DNA of 18,899 nucleotides, taken from NCBI GenBank assembly GCA_005887855.1, contig VBQB01000256.1:1-18899 (forward strand). The letters are read 5' to 3'. Position numbers and translations under genes: made by a program. The notes under the pieces were generated by a model that was not told the DNA's origin, did no database searches, and worked only from the letters and a program-made list of their open reading frames with translations. The stretch comes from Verrucomicrobiota bacterium. GTDB taxonomy: Bacteria; Verrucomicrobiota; Verrucomicrobiae; Chthoniobacterales; UBA10450. Numbering within the stretch: position 1 is the first letter of the stretch; every line of letters starts with the position of its first letter. Below are positions 1 to 6,745 of this stretch, in pieces.

Positions 1-38
1 GGCTTTTTTTCTTTTTCCGGGAGCGGCCGAAGCGAAAG

Positions 39-113
39 TGGTGGGCGGTGCAGGGATCGAACCTGCGACCCCTCCCGTGTGAGGGGAGTGCTCTACCGCT
101 GAGCTAACCGCCC
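39..113 (-). tRNA. tRNA-Val (anticodon CAC)
   Basis: Read on the minus strand, this 75-base gene folds as a standard cloverleaf. The 7-bp acceptor stem is GGGCGGU/ACCGCCC, the D-arm carries GCUC...GAGC, the anticodon stem is CUCCC/GGGAG and the T-arm GCAGG/CCUGC surrounds UUCGAUC. The anticodon loop CUCACAC puts CAC at positions 34-36, which reads the valine codon GUG. The terminal CCA is encoded (39-41). It is divergent from gltX. Confidence 0.95.
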
Positions 114-122
114 GAGGCTGCG

Positions 123-131
123 AGTGTAGCA
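123..131 (-). promoter_or_regulatory. Extended -10 promoter for tRNA-Val
   Basis: On the minus strand the sequence TGCTACACT is an extended -10 (TGn followed by TACACT, four of six matches to TATAAT plus the TG). It ends 9 bases before the tRNA 5' end and is followed by a GC-rich stretch. I see no good -35 at standard spacing. Confidence 0.4.
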
Positions 132-165
132 AATCTTCTGCGGCGCCCGCTCCAATTCCATCGCG

Positions 166-171
166 TACAAT
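166..171 (+). promoter_or_regulatory. Putative -10 element for gltX
   Basis: TACAAT (five of six matches to TATAAT) lies 21 bases before the gltX ATG and is followed by GC-rich GCGCCG. No convincing -35 is present upstream, so this is tentative. It would give a very short 5' leader of about 15 bases. Confidence 0.35.
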
Positions 172-192
172 GCGCCGATTCCAGGCGCGACG

Positions 193-1581
193 ATGGTCCG
201 AACCCGTTTTGCTCCGAGCCCGACCGGCTACCTCCATATCGGCGGGGCGCGGACCGCTCTCTTCTCCTGGGCGTACGCGAGAAAGCACGGCGGCAAATTC
301 ATCCTGCGCATCGAGGACACCGACCTCGAGCGCTCGACCGAATCCTCGGTGCAGGCGATCCTCGACGCGATGCGCTGGCTGAGTCTGAACTGGGACGAAG
401 GGCCTTTTTTCCAGATGAAACGCCTCGCGCGCTACAAGGAGGTCGCCGAGCGGTTGATCGCGCAGGGCAGGGCCTATCACTGCTGGGCGACGAAGGAAGA
501 GCTCGACGCGATGCGCGAGCGCCAGCGATCGCGCGGCGAGAAGCCGCGCTACGACGGGCGCTGGCGCCCCGAGCGCGCCAAGGCCGCCGGACTCGTTCCG
601 CCGGTGGACCGGGCGCCGGTGGTGCGATTCCGAAATCCCGACGAGGGGGACGTCGTTTTCCACGACCTCGTCAAAGGCGCAATCACCGTGGCGAACGCGG
701 AGCTCGACGACCTCGTGTTGCTGCGCGCGGACGGCGTGCCCACGTACAACTTCGGGGTCGTGGTGGACGACCTCGACATGAATATCACGCACGTGATTCG
801 CGGCGACGATCACGTGAACAACACGCCGCGCCAGGTCAACATTTTCCAGGCTCTCGGCGCCGAGCTGCCGAGATTCGCCCACGTTCCGATGATCCTAGGC
901 ACCGACGGCGAGCGGCTGTCGAAGCGCCACGGCGCGGTGAGCGTCATGCAATACGAGGAGGACGGTTATCTGCCCGAGGCCTTGGTGAACTATCTCGCGC
1001 GGCTCGGCTGGTCGCACGGCGACGAGGAAATGTTCACGCTGGAGCAATTCCTCCAGTGGTTCGACCTCGCCCACATCAGCCGCTCCGCCGCGCAATTCAA
1101 TCCCGAGAAGCTGCGCTGGCTCAACCACCAGTATCTCAGGCTGCGCCCGGACGCGGATCTTGCCGAGCTCGTCGCTCCGCGTATCGAGCGCGCCGGCGGC
1201 AAGCTGGCTGCAGGACCGGAGCTGCCCGCGGTCGTCGCGCTGCTGAAGGAGCGTTCCGAAACGCTGGCCGTGCTCGCCGGACAGGCGATGATGTTCTACG
1301 CTGAACCCGGCGAGACGCGCGACGCCGTGACCGCTGAGGTGCGTCCCGCGCTGGCCGAGGTCACGGCTGCCTTCTCCGCCGTCGGAGACTGGCGGGCGGA
1401 AGCCATCATGAGCGCGATCCAGGCCGTGATCGACAAGCACAAGCTCAAGCTGCCGAAGCTCGCCATGCCGCTGCGAATGATCGTGTTCGGGCGCACGCAA
1501 ACGCCCAATCTCGGGCCCGTGCTCGCCCTGGCAGGCAGGAAACGCGTGCTCGAACGCCTTCAGGCGCATCTTTCCGCGTGA
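193..1581 (+). CDS. gltX: Glutamate--tRNA ligase (class I, GluRS)
   Basis: This 462-aa cytoplasmic enzyme charges tRNA-Glu with glutamate using ATP. The N-terminal Rossmann domain opens with [15 protein letters not shown], whose HIGG (residues 15-18) is the class I HIGH signature. The KMSKS-type loop reads RLSKRHG (241-247). The FxLRIEDTD and [11 protein letters not shown] segments are typical of GluRS, and the C-terminal helical anticodon-binding domain is complete, so length and architecture are normal. The zinc cluster seen in E. coli GluRS (Cys98, Cys100, Cys125, His127) looks lost: only one Cys (C97, in YHCWA) remains and the later site reads RYDGRWRPE. The start is fixed by family conservation although no strong Shine-Dalgarno sequence is visible. 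tRNA-Ala and tRNA-Glu, the latter its own substrate, lie immediately downstream. A gluQ-type or discriminating/non-discriminating role cannot be judged by eye. Confidence 0.97.
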   Translation: MVRTRFAPSPTGYLHIGGARTALFSWAYARKHGGKFILRIEDTDLERSTESSVQAILDAMRWLSLNWDEGPFFQMKRLARYKEVAERLIAQGRAYHCWATKEELDAMRERQRSRGEKPRYDGRWRPERAKAAGLVPPVDRAPVVRFRNPDEGDVVFHDLVKGAITVANAELDDLVLLRADGVPTYNFGVVVDDLDMNITHVIRGDDHVNNTPRQVNIFQALGAELPRFAHVPMILGTDGERLSKRHGAVSVMQYEEDGYLPEALVNYLARLGWSHGDEEMFTLEQFLQWFDLAHISRSAAQFNPEKLRWLNHQYLRLRPDADLAELVAPRIERAGGKLAAGPELPAVVALLKERSETLAVLAGQAMMFYAEPGETRDAVTAEVRPALAEVTAAFSAVGDWRAEAIMSAIQAVIDKHKLKLPKLAMPLRMIVFGRTQTPNLGPVLALAGRKRVLERLQAHLSA

Positions 1582-1587
1582 TATAAT
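1579..1587 (+). promoter_or_regulatory. Extended -10 promoter for tRNA-Ala/tRNA-Glu, overlapping the gltX stop
   Basis: TGATATAAT combines a perfect TATAAT (1582-1587) with the TGn of an extended -10, and that TGn is the gltX TGA stop codon. A weak -35 (TTCAGG, 1559-1564) lies 17 bases upstream, inside gltX. The following TTCGCGCCC is a GC-rich discriminator of the kind associated with stringently controlled stable-RNA promoters. The tRNA-Ala 5' end is at 1602, leaving a leader of roughly 8 bases. Confidence 0.6.
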
Positions 1588-1601
1588 TCGCGCCCTTGCG
1601 T

Positions 1602-1677
<76 letters not shown>

Positions 1678-1710
1678 GACCGGCCTCCGGCCGTCGTAGG
1701 AGTCCTCAAG
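1678..1710 (+). other. Spacer between tRNA-Ala and tRNA-Glu with a short hairpin
   Basis: The 33-base spacer contains a 5-bp stem CGGCC/GGCCG (1681-1685 with 1689-1693) and a 3-base loop. No T-run follows, so it is more likely a processing structure in a dicistronic tRNA precursor than a terminator. Confidence 0.35.
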
Positions 1711-1786
1711 GTCCCCATCGTCTAGAGGCCTAGGACATCGCCCTTTCACGGCGGTAACACCGGTTCGAATCCGGTTGGGGACGCCA
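1711..1786 (+). tRNA. tRNA-Glu (anticodon TTC)
   Basis: A 76-base gene with the characteristic glutamate tRNA start GUCCCC and end GGGGACGCCA. The anticodon arm CCGCCC-UUUCAC-GGCGG type sequence places UUC in the loop. The T-arm is ACCGGUUCGAAUCCGGU and CCA is encoded. It is the substrate of the upstream gltX product and is probably co-transcribed with tRNA-Ala. Confidence 0.96.
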
Positions 1787-1787
1787 G

Positions 1788-1807
1788 AAAAAACCGAACG
1801 GTGTTCG
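1788..1807 (-). terminator. Weak rho-independent terminator for the minus-strand lipoprotein gene
   Basis: On the minus strand a 5-bp stem CGAAC/GTTCG with a 3-base loop (1795-1807) is followed, after one G, by six T (1793-1788). It lies 12 bases after the stop of the HExxH lipoprotein gene. The stem is short, so its efficiency is uncertain. Confidence 0.45.
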
Positions 1808-1819
1808 CCAGGCCAGGTC

Positions 1820-2320
1820 TTAGAGCCCGGAGCATTCCTTGAAGAGCGGGGACTGGTGGGACGCGTTCAGGTCCTCAGGAAATCCCGATACCGCGAGCAG
1901 GTAATGGATGAACTCGTGCCGGAGGGTTGAGGTGCCCGCAAGCCGTCCGGTTGCCGGGTTTCCCGCATAGTAGCGACTGTCCAAGATGGACTGCGGAGTT
2001 GCGCGGATCAGGCCCGTATCGAGGAAGGTGTTTCCCCGGCCGATCGTCGCGTAGCCAGTCTCGTCCATGATCACGGCAACCACGAGCGGCCCGCCTGTGA
2101 CGATCTGGGCGCACTTTTCGGTCGCGCGGTATGGCTCTGCGATAAGGTCTTCGAAGTCGGCTTGGCTGAGCTCGAGCGAGCCGGGCAGGTTGCGCAGGCG
2201 CGTGCCATCCGGCGAGCTGAGATCGTAGGCGTAGCCGTAGCCGTGATTGTCGGTCGACTCGACGCCGCTACAACCTGTGAGCAGCATGGCTAGCGCCGAT
2301 GCAGCTAGAATGCCTCGCAT
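1820..2320 (-). CDS. Small lipoprotein with HExxH (putative zincin-like) motif
   Basis: This 166-aa protein starts with a type II signal peptide: basic MRG, a hydrophobic stretch, then the lipobox LLTGC with Cys17 as the predicted lipidated residue. The mature part contains RHEFIHYLL, giving HExxH at residues 135-139, the zinc-binding and catalytic signature of zincin metallopeptidases. His155 in NASHQSP could be a third ligand, and Cys70 and Cys163 could form a disulfide. I do not recognise a named family. At under 150 mature residues it is small for a peptidase, so it could instead be a degenerate or non-catalytic metal site. It would sit in the inner or outer membrane facing the periplasm. 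A G-rich stretch precedes ATG, an extended -10 lies just upstream and a short hairpin with a T-run follows, suggesting its own transcript separate from the receptor gene upstream on the same strand. Confidence 0.75.
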   Translation of the reverse strand: MRGILAASALAMLLTGCSGVESTDNHGYGYAYDLSSPDGTRLRNLPGSLELSQADFEDLIAEPYRATEKCAQIVTGGPLVVAVIMDETGYATIGRGNTFLDTGLIRATPQSILDSRYYAGNPATGRLAGTSTLRHEFIHYLLAVSGFPEDLNASHQSPLFKECSGL

Positions 2321-2339
2321 GATCCCCCCCAGCGGAGCA

Positions 2340-2348
2340 ATATTAGCA
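2340..2348 (-). promoter_or_regulatory. Putative extended -10 promoter for the HExxH lipoprotein gene
   Basis: On the minus strand TGCTAATAT is an extended -10 (TGC plus TAATAT) 19 bases before the ATG at 2320. No clear -35 is visible. It lies in the 63-base gap after the stop of the solute-receptor gene. Confidence 0.35.
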
Positions 2349-2383
2349 CCACTTGCTCCAGGGGGTCGATCGGCTGAGTAGAA

Positions 2384-3340
2384 TCAGTCTGGCTTCGCGC
2401 CCGTTTCGCGAACGACCCTGCCCCATTTCACGATTTCCGCCTTCACGTAGTCGGCGGCCTGCGGCTGCGGGCCGCCTACCGGGTCGAACGCGCTGAAAGC
2501 AAGCCGCTCGCGCACCTCGGGGTTGCGGATGGCGCCGTTGACCGCCTCGTTGAGCTTGTGCACGATGGCCGCCGGCGTGCCCGCGGGGACGAACACGCCC
2601 ACCCAGGTGTAGTCCTCCACGCCCGGAAAGCCCGCTTCGGAAAAAGTCGGGACATCGGGAAGCGCCGGGATGCGCTTCGCGCTCGAGACGGCGAGGGCGC
2701 GGAGCCTCCCGGCCTTGATCTGCGGCAGCGGTCCGGAGATAGCCATGCAGCCTATCGGCGGCTCGCCCTGGACCACGGCGGTGACCGCCAGCCCGGCGCC
2801 GCGGAAGTGAATCGGCGTGATGTCGAGCTTGGCGATCACCCGCAGTATGTTCTCTCCGGTCAGGTGGGGGGTCGTCCCGCTGCCGGGAGAGGCGAACGCG
2901 ATCTTCTTGCCCCTCGACTGGCTGATGAGCTCGGGCAGCGTTCGCGCCGGCACGCTCGCGTTCACGAAGATCATATTCGGCTGCGACGCGGGAATCGCCA
3001 CCGCGATGAAATCGCGCTCGGCGTCGTACCCCGGATTGGGATAGAGGCTCGCGTTCACGGCGATCGCGGACGAGGTCATGAGCACGGTGTAGCCGTCGGA
3101 CGCCGATTTCGCGGCCGCGGCGGCGCCGATGTTTCCGCCCGCTCCGGCACGGTTCTCGACAACGAACTGCTGGCCCAGGGTTTCGTTGAGCTTTGCCCCC
3201 ACGATCCTCGCGATGATGTCGACCGGGCCGCCGGGCGCGAAGGGGACGATGACGCGCACCGGCTTGTTCGGCCAGTCCTGCGCGAAGCAGGCGCCGGCGA
3301 GCGCCCACGCGGCGAGCGCGACAGAGAGTTTTCTCCTCAT
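2384..3340 (-). CDS. Tripartite tricarboxylate transporter substrate-binding protein (Bug/TctC family)
   Basis: This 318-aa periplasmic solute receptor belongs to the Bug/TctC family, whose members bind carboxylates or other small acids for TTT-type uptake. A Sec signal peptide (MRRKLSVALAAWALAGACFA, cleavage before QDWP) is followed by the family opening NKPVRVIVPFAPGGPVD. The conserved ENRAGAGGNIGA and KSASDGYT segments form part of the ligand pocket. Length is normal. The reading frame is open far upstream, but the ATG at 3340 is chosen because AAGGAGGAA lies at ideal spacing and the signal peptide begins there; the longer version would overlap the divergent gene. No TctA/TctB membrane genes are in the window, common for orphan Bug proteins. 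It is divergent from the cyclase and ThDP-enzyme genes, so it may deliver their substrate; ligand unknown. Confidence 0.92.
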   Translation of the reverse strand: MRRKLSVALAAWALAGACFAQDWPNKPVRVIVPFAPGGPVDIIARIVGAKLNETLGQQFVVENRAGAGGNIGAAAAAKSASDGYTVLMTSSAIAVNASLYPNPGYDAERDFIAVAIPASQPNMIFVNASVPARTLPELISQSRGKKIAFASPGSGTTPHLTGENILRVIAKLDITPIHFRGAGLAVTAVVQGEPPIGCMAISGPLPQIKAGRLRALAVSSAKRIPALPDVPTFSEAGFPGVEDYTWVGVFVPAGTPAAIVHKLNEAVNGAIRNPEVRERLAFSAFDPVGGPQPQAADYVKAEIVKWGRVVRETGAKPD

Positions 3341-3367
3341 GAATTTCCTCCTTCTGCTCTCGGTCAT

Positions 3368-3396
3368 CTTATCACCGCCCATGCGGCGCGACTCAA
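3368..3396 (-). promoter_or_regulatory. Putative sigma-70 promoter for the TctC-type gene
   Basis: On the minus strand TTGAGT (-35, 3396-3391) and GATAAG (-10, 3373-3368) are separated by exactly 17 bases, each matching four of six consensus positions. The -10 ends 27 bases before the start codon. The 112-base divergent gap also has to hold the promoter of the cyclase gene, which I cannot place with confidence. Confidence 0.4.
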
Positions 3397-3452
3397 GCTG
3401 CGATAAAGTAGCGGCTCGCGTTTTCTCCTCACGATTGAAAAAAGGAATTTCC

Positions 3453-4424
3453 ATGCCCGCGCGCAAGCTCACCCGCCAGGATCTTCGCGATGCCGCGGAG
3501 AAATACAAGAACTGGGGCAGGTGGGGTCCCGGCGATGAAATCGGCACGCTGAACCACACGCGGCCCGAGGACATCGTCGCTGCGGCGCGCCTGGTGAAAA
3601 AGGGGAAGGTGATCTCCCTCGCGCTCAACTTCGACAACAACGGTCCCCAGGGCGCGAAGAGCAAGTACCCGGCCATGGGCCGGATCAATCCGGTGCATAC
3701 GATGCTGCGCACGGGCACCGACGCGTATTCCGGGGTGCTCGACCACAGGGGAATCCGCGCCGCGGACGACATGGTGGTGATGCCCTTGCAGTGCGGTACG
3801 CAATGGGACGGCCTGGGCCATGTCTTCTACGAGAACTCCATGTGGAACGGCTACGACTGCCGCGAGGTCACCTCCAACGGCGCGCAGAAGTGCGGCATCG
3901 AGAAGACCAAGGCGAGGATGGTCGGACGCGGAGTGTTCCTCGACGTTCCGCGCGCTTTGCGAAAGAAATACCTGGACGACGGCTACGCGATCACGTGCGC
4001 CGACCTCGACAAGACGGCGGAGATGCAGGGTGTGAAGATGAAGCGCGGGGATTTCGTCGTGGTGCGCACGGGGCAGATGGAAGCGAAACTCGAGGCAGGC
4101 AGCTGGGACGGCTATCCGGGCGGAGACGCGCCGGGATTCGCGTTCGAGACGCTCGAGTGGATCCAGCGCACCGAGCTCGCGGCGCTCGCTTCGGACACCT
4201 GGGGTTGCGAGGTGCGGCCGAACGAGACCGAGGCCGGCATCAACCAGCCCTGGCACTGGATCACGATCCCGATGATGGGCATGACCATGGGCGAGATCTT
4301 CTACGTGAAGGAGCTTGCGGAGGACTGCGCCGCCGACAAGGTGTACGAGTTCCTGTTCGTCGCGCCGGCGATCCCGATTACCGGCGCCGTCGGTTCGCCT
4401 ACCAATCCCCTGGCGATCAAGTAG
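3453..4424 (+). CDS. Cyclase family protein (kynurenine formamidase-like fold)
   Basis: This 323-aa cytoplasmic protein resembles the cyclase/kynurenine formamidase family (Pfam Cyclase, PF04199), metal-dependent hydrolases acting on amides, lactones or isatin-like rings. The region aligned with the family signature HxGTHxDxPxH reads QCGTQWDGLGH at residues 113-123: both canonical metal-binding histidines are Gln while the Asp (119) and final His (123) remain. The C-terminal block (PMMGMTMGEIFYVKELAEDC, then a FVAPAIPITG-type segment) is typical of one proteobacterial subgroup. The ATG at 3453 is chosen because AAAGGAA precedes it; the frame stays open further upstream but would overlap the divergent receptor gene. 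It ends 2 bases before the ThDP-enzyme gene, so the two are surely co-transcribed. Substrate unknown; a ring-opening or hydrolysis step beside the ThDP enzyme is inferred. Confidence 0.88.
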   Translation: MPARKLTRQDLRDAAEKYKNWGRWGPGDEIGTLNHTRPEDIVAAARLVKKGKVISLALNFDNNGPQGAKSKYPAMGRINPVHTMLRTGTDAYSGVLDHRGIRAADDMVVMPLQCGTQWDGLGHVFYENSMWNGYDCREVTSNGAQKCGIEKTKARMVGRGVFLDVPRALRKKYLDDGYAITCADLDKTAEMQGVKMKRGDFVVVRTGQMEAKLEAGSWDGYPGGDAPGFAFETLEWIQRTELAALASDTWGCEVRPNETEAGINQPWHWITIPMMGMTMGEIFYVKELAEDCAADKVYEFLFVAPAIPITGAVGSPTNPLAIK

Positions 4425-4426
4425 CC

Positions 4427-6103
4427 ATGGCCAAGATTAGCGGCGCCCAGTGCCTCGCCGACATGCTCGCCGGCTACGGTGTCACGCACGTCTTCATGGT
4501 TCCTGCCGTATTGCGCAGGACCTTCGCCGAGATGGAGCGTCGCACGAAGATCAAGCGCGTCCACACCCACGGCGAGAAATCCGCCGCCTACATGGCCGAC
4601 GGCTACGCGCGCGCCTCGGGGAGGCCGGGTATCTGCATGGCGCAGGTGATCGGCGCGCTGAATCTCGCCGCTGGCCTGCGCGACGCGCACCTCGCGCATT
4701 CGCCGGTGATCGCGTTCACCGGCGGGCGCGATCCCAAGACCAAGTTCCGCCGGGTCTACCAGGAAGTGGACGACGTGCCGGCCTTCGAGCCGGTGACCAA
4801 GTTCAATGCGACCGTCGACGACGTCGCGCGCTTTCCCGACATGGTGCGCCAGGCGTTTCGCGTGGCGGTCTCGGGGACGCCCGGGCCGGTGCATCTGCAG
4901 TTTCGCGGCAACGAAGGGCAGGTCGACGCCGAGGAAGCGGACATGGAGCCGCTCGTCGAGCAGCAATTCGCGCGCGTGCCGCCGTTTCGCCCCGAGCCGG
5001 AGGACGGGAGCGTGCGCGCCGCGCTCAGGATTCTCCAGGAGGCAGAGCGGCCCGTCATCGTCGCGGGGGGCGGGGTGCGCGCATCGGGCGCGGGCAGAGA
5101 CCTGGTCGCCCTCGCGGAGAAGCTTTCGATTCCCGTCGCGACCTCGCTGAACGGCAAGGATTCCATTCCCGGGGTCCATGCGCTTTCGGTCGGGGTCGTG
5201 GGGACGTATTCGCGCGAGAGCGCGAACCGCGTCGTAGCGCAGGCGGATCTCGTGTGCTTCATCGGCACCGAGACCGGAGGAATGACGACGCATTTCTGGG
5301 CGGTCCCCAAGATCGGGGTCCGCGCCATCCAGATCGACCTCGATCCGGAGGCGCTCGGGCGCAACTACCCGCTCGAGGCCTCCGTGCTCGGCGACGCCAA
5401 GGTCGTGCTCGAGCGCATGCTCGCGCACGCCGACGGCAGGACCGCGGCGAAGAGAAAACCCTGGGTCGAGCAGGCGCGCTCGATCTGCAAGGAGTGGGTT
5501 GCGAAATACGGCGCGCAGCTCGCCTCGGACGCCGTTCCGATCCGGCCGGAGCGCATGTGCGGGGAGCTGACGAAGAACGTGCCGGAAGACGCGATCGTCG
5601 TCGTCGACACCGGGCACGCGGGCATGTGGATGGGAGGGATGTACGATCTGCGCGCGCCCGGCCAGAGCTACATGAGGAGCGCCGGGCACCTCGGCTGGGC
5701 GTTCCCGGCGGGGCTCGGGGCGAAATGCGGAGCGCCGGAAAGGCCCGTCGTCGTGTTCACCGGAGACGCCGGTCTCTGGTACCACATCGGCGAAATCGAA
5801 ACGGCGGTCCGGTGGAAGATCAACTCGGTCACCGTCGTGAACAACAACGCGAGCGGCAATCAGTCCAAGCGCGGCTTCGACCGCGTCTACGGCGGCCAGC
5901 AGACCGAGCAGGCGCGCGAGCTCTGGACCTACAGGCCGGTCAACTTCGCGCGCGTCGCCGAGGAGATCGGAGCGCTCGGCATCCGCGTCGAGAAACCGGG
6001 CGAGCTCGCGCCGGCGCTTGCGCGCGCTCTCAAGGCCGACCGCCCCGCTATCGTGGACGTGGTGACCGACATCGAGGCCCTGGCCCCCACCGCGGTCACC
6101 TAG
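4427..6103 (+). CDS. Thiamine-diphosphate-dependent enzyme (acetolactate synthase/decarboxylase superfamily)
   Basis: This 558-aa enzyme has the three-domain layout of the superfamily: an N-terminal pyrimidine-binding domain (about 1-170) with the catalytic Glu50 in HGEKSAAYMADGYAR, a central domain (about 190-320, opening with RPVIVAGGG), and a C-terminal diphosphate-binding domain. The GDG-NN cofactor motif is present in variant form, GDA at 446-448 and NNN at 472-474, where Asp447 and the Asn would bind magnesium and diphosphate. The segment after the first beta strand reads FMVPAV rather than the usual FGVPG, so this is not a textbook acetolactate synthase. Known activities of the superfamily include decarboxylation or carboligation of 2-oxo acids; which applies is not evident. 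The 2-base gap to the upstream cyclase gene implies translational coupling. tRNA-Lys follows directly, with its promoter at the stop codon. Confidence 0.9.
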   Translation: MAKISGAQCLADMLAGYGVTHVFMVPAVLRRTFAEMERRTKIKRVHTHGEKSAAYMADGYARASGRPGICMAQVIGALNLAAGLRDAHLAHSPVIAFTGGRDPKTKFRRVYQEVDDVPAFEPVTKFNATVDDVARFPDMVRQAFRVAVSGTPGPVHLQFRGNEGQVDAEEADMEPLVEQQFARVPPFRPEPEDGSVRAALRILQEAERPVIVAGGGVRASGAGRDLVALAEKLSIPVATSLNGKDSIPGVHALSVGVVGTYSRESANRVVAQADLVCFIGTETGGMTTHFWAVPKIGVRAIQIDLDPEALGRNYPLEASVLGDAKVVLERMLAHADGRTAAKRKPWVEQARSICKEWVAKYGAQLASDAVPIRPERMCGELTKNVPEDAIVVVDTGHAGMWMGGMYDLRAPGQSYMRSAGHLGWAFPAGLGAKCGAPERPVVVFTGDAGLWYHIGEIETAVRWKINSVTVVNNNASGNQSKRGFDRVYGGQQTEQARELWTYRPVNFARVAEEIGALGIRVEKPGELAPALARALKADRPAIVDVVTDIEALAPTAVT

Positions 6104-6104
6104 A

Positions 6105-6113
6105 TGCTAAAAT
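6105..6113 (+). promoter_or_regulatory. Extended -10 promoter for tRNA-Lys
   Basis: TGCTAAAAT is an extended -10 (TGC plus TAAAAT, five of six matches) starting one base after the ThDP-enzyme stop codon. It is followed by TCGCGCG, a GC-rich discriminator nearly identical to the one at the tRNA-Ala promoter. The tRNA starts at 6157, leaving a leader of about 37 bases to be removed. No good -35 is seen. Confidence 0.55.
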
Positions 6114-6156
6114 TCGCGCGTTCACGCGGTATTCAGCACGAATTTCCGGGAGCGAA

Positions 6157-6232
6157 GGGGCGTTAGCTCAGCTGGTAGAGCAGCGGACTCTTAATCCGTT
6201 GGTCGTAGGTTCGATCCCTACACGCCCTACCA
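6157..6232 (+). tRNA. tRNA-Lys (anticodon CTT)
   Basis: A 76-base cloverleaf. Acceptor GGGGCGU/ACGCCCU has a G-U first pair, discriminator A and encoded CCA. The anticodon loop CUCUUAA between GCGGA/UCCGU gives CUU, reading AAG. The T-arm GUAGG-UUCGAUC-CCUAC is regular. It marks the boundary between the GC-rich core-like block and the compositionally different operon to its right. Confidence 0.96.
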
Positions 6233-6745
6233 ATAAATTCAGAGGCTTAGTCATTTGCCAGTCCTTTGAAGTATAGGGTTTGTCGTAGCATTGACTCGCA
6301 GATAGATCAATCCCGACGGCCCTGCGTAGATACTGCGGGCCCGAGCGAGGCCGAGCCGGGGTAAACCCCTACAGGAAATGTCGGGCCTGTCCCTAAATTC
6401 GAAATTTCTTATTTGACCCATAGGAACGACGCGCGTAGATTTTGTTCTCCGTTTCAGTTCCAGCTACCACAGCGGCATCAAGGGGCACCAACACGCAAAA
6501 CTGCGTGCGCAGGGGGATGGGGGGCCATGGAGTTTGTTCTACAAAATCTTTGGTCGCGATGTTCTGCGCCATGGATGCGGTGGTGCTTACGTCCTCTACC
6601 GCCCTCTCATTCCCACTGCTCGGAGCAAGCCCACCTCAGCGGCCATGTCGGTCCGCTGAATACCCTCTCCGACTGCACAAGGAATCAAAACTCGATTGGC
6701 ATCAGCGCGCGATTGATATTTGGTGAGTTGCAACAGGAGGACATC
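6233..6745 (+). other. Intergenic region without a convincing gene
   Basis: These 513 bases separate tRNA-Lys from the accessory operon. Open frames exist (one continues into the next gene) but they have no Shine-Dalgarno site, a Cys/Trp/His-rich shadow-like composition, and no recognisable domain. The left half holds a nested inverted-repeat cluster (6338-6387) and a separate 5-bp stem ACAGG/CCTGT (6371-6375 with 6386-6390). ACGCA/TGCGT around AAAC lies near 6492. A very weak promoter-like pair, TTGGCA (6696) and TATTTG (6717), precedes the next gene. I saw no integrase fragment and no repeat of the tRNA 3' end here. Confidence 0.5.
6338..6387. repeat. Nested inverted repeat / structured element
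   Basis: A 7-bp arm GGCCCGA (6338-6344) pairs perfectly with TCGGGCC (6381-6387) and encloses a tight hairpin GGGG-TAAA-CCCC (6358-6369). An alternative stem, ACAGG with CCTGT (6371-6375 with 6386-6390), would compete with the outer arm. There is no T-run. It could be a structured RNA, a mobile palindromic element or a protein-binding site; I do not recognise a known riboswitch. Confidence 0.4.

Noticed and set aside
1..16. T-rich run right after GGC at the window start, like the tail of a terminator
   Set aside because: The hairpin that would precede it is outside the window, and on the tRNA-Val strand the run is A-rich, so it cannot terminate that tRNA.
895..1569. Long open frame on the minus strand inside gltX
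   Set aside because: It is a high-GC shadow of gltX; its translation has no domain and gltX is strongly supported by motifs.
3129..3452. Upstream extension of the cyclase reading frame
   Set aside because: It lies antisense within the TctC gene; the ATG at 3453 has its own ribosome site and fits the family length.
3341..3772. 144-codon N-terminal extension of the TctC-type gene
   Set aside because: It would precede a clear signal peptide and AGGAGG site and overlap the divergent cyclase gene.
4301..5785. Long minus-strand and second plus-strand frames across the ThDP enzyme gene
   Set aside because: Their translations are Arg/Pro/His-rich without domains, as expected for off-frame reading of very GC-rich DNA.
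6442..6726. 94-aa open frame in the gap after tRNA-Lys
   Set aside because: It lacks a ribosome site, has shadow-like composition and shows no recognisable family.
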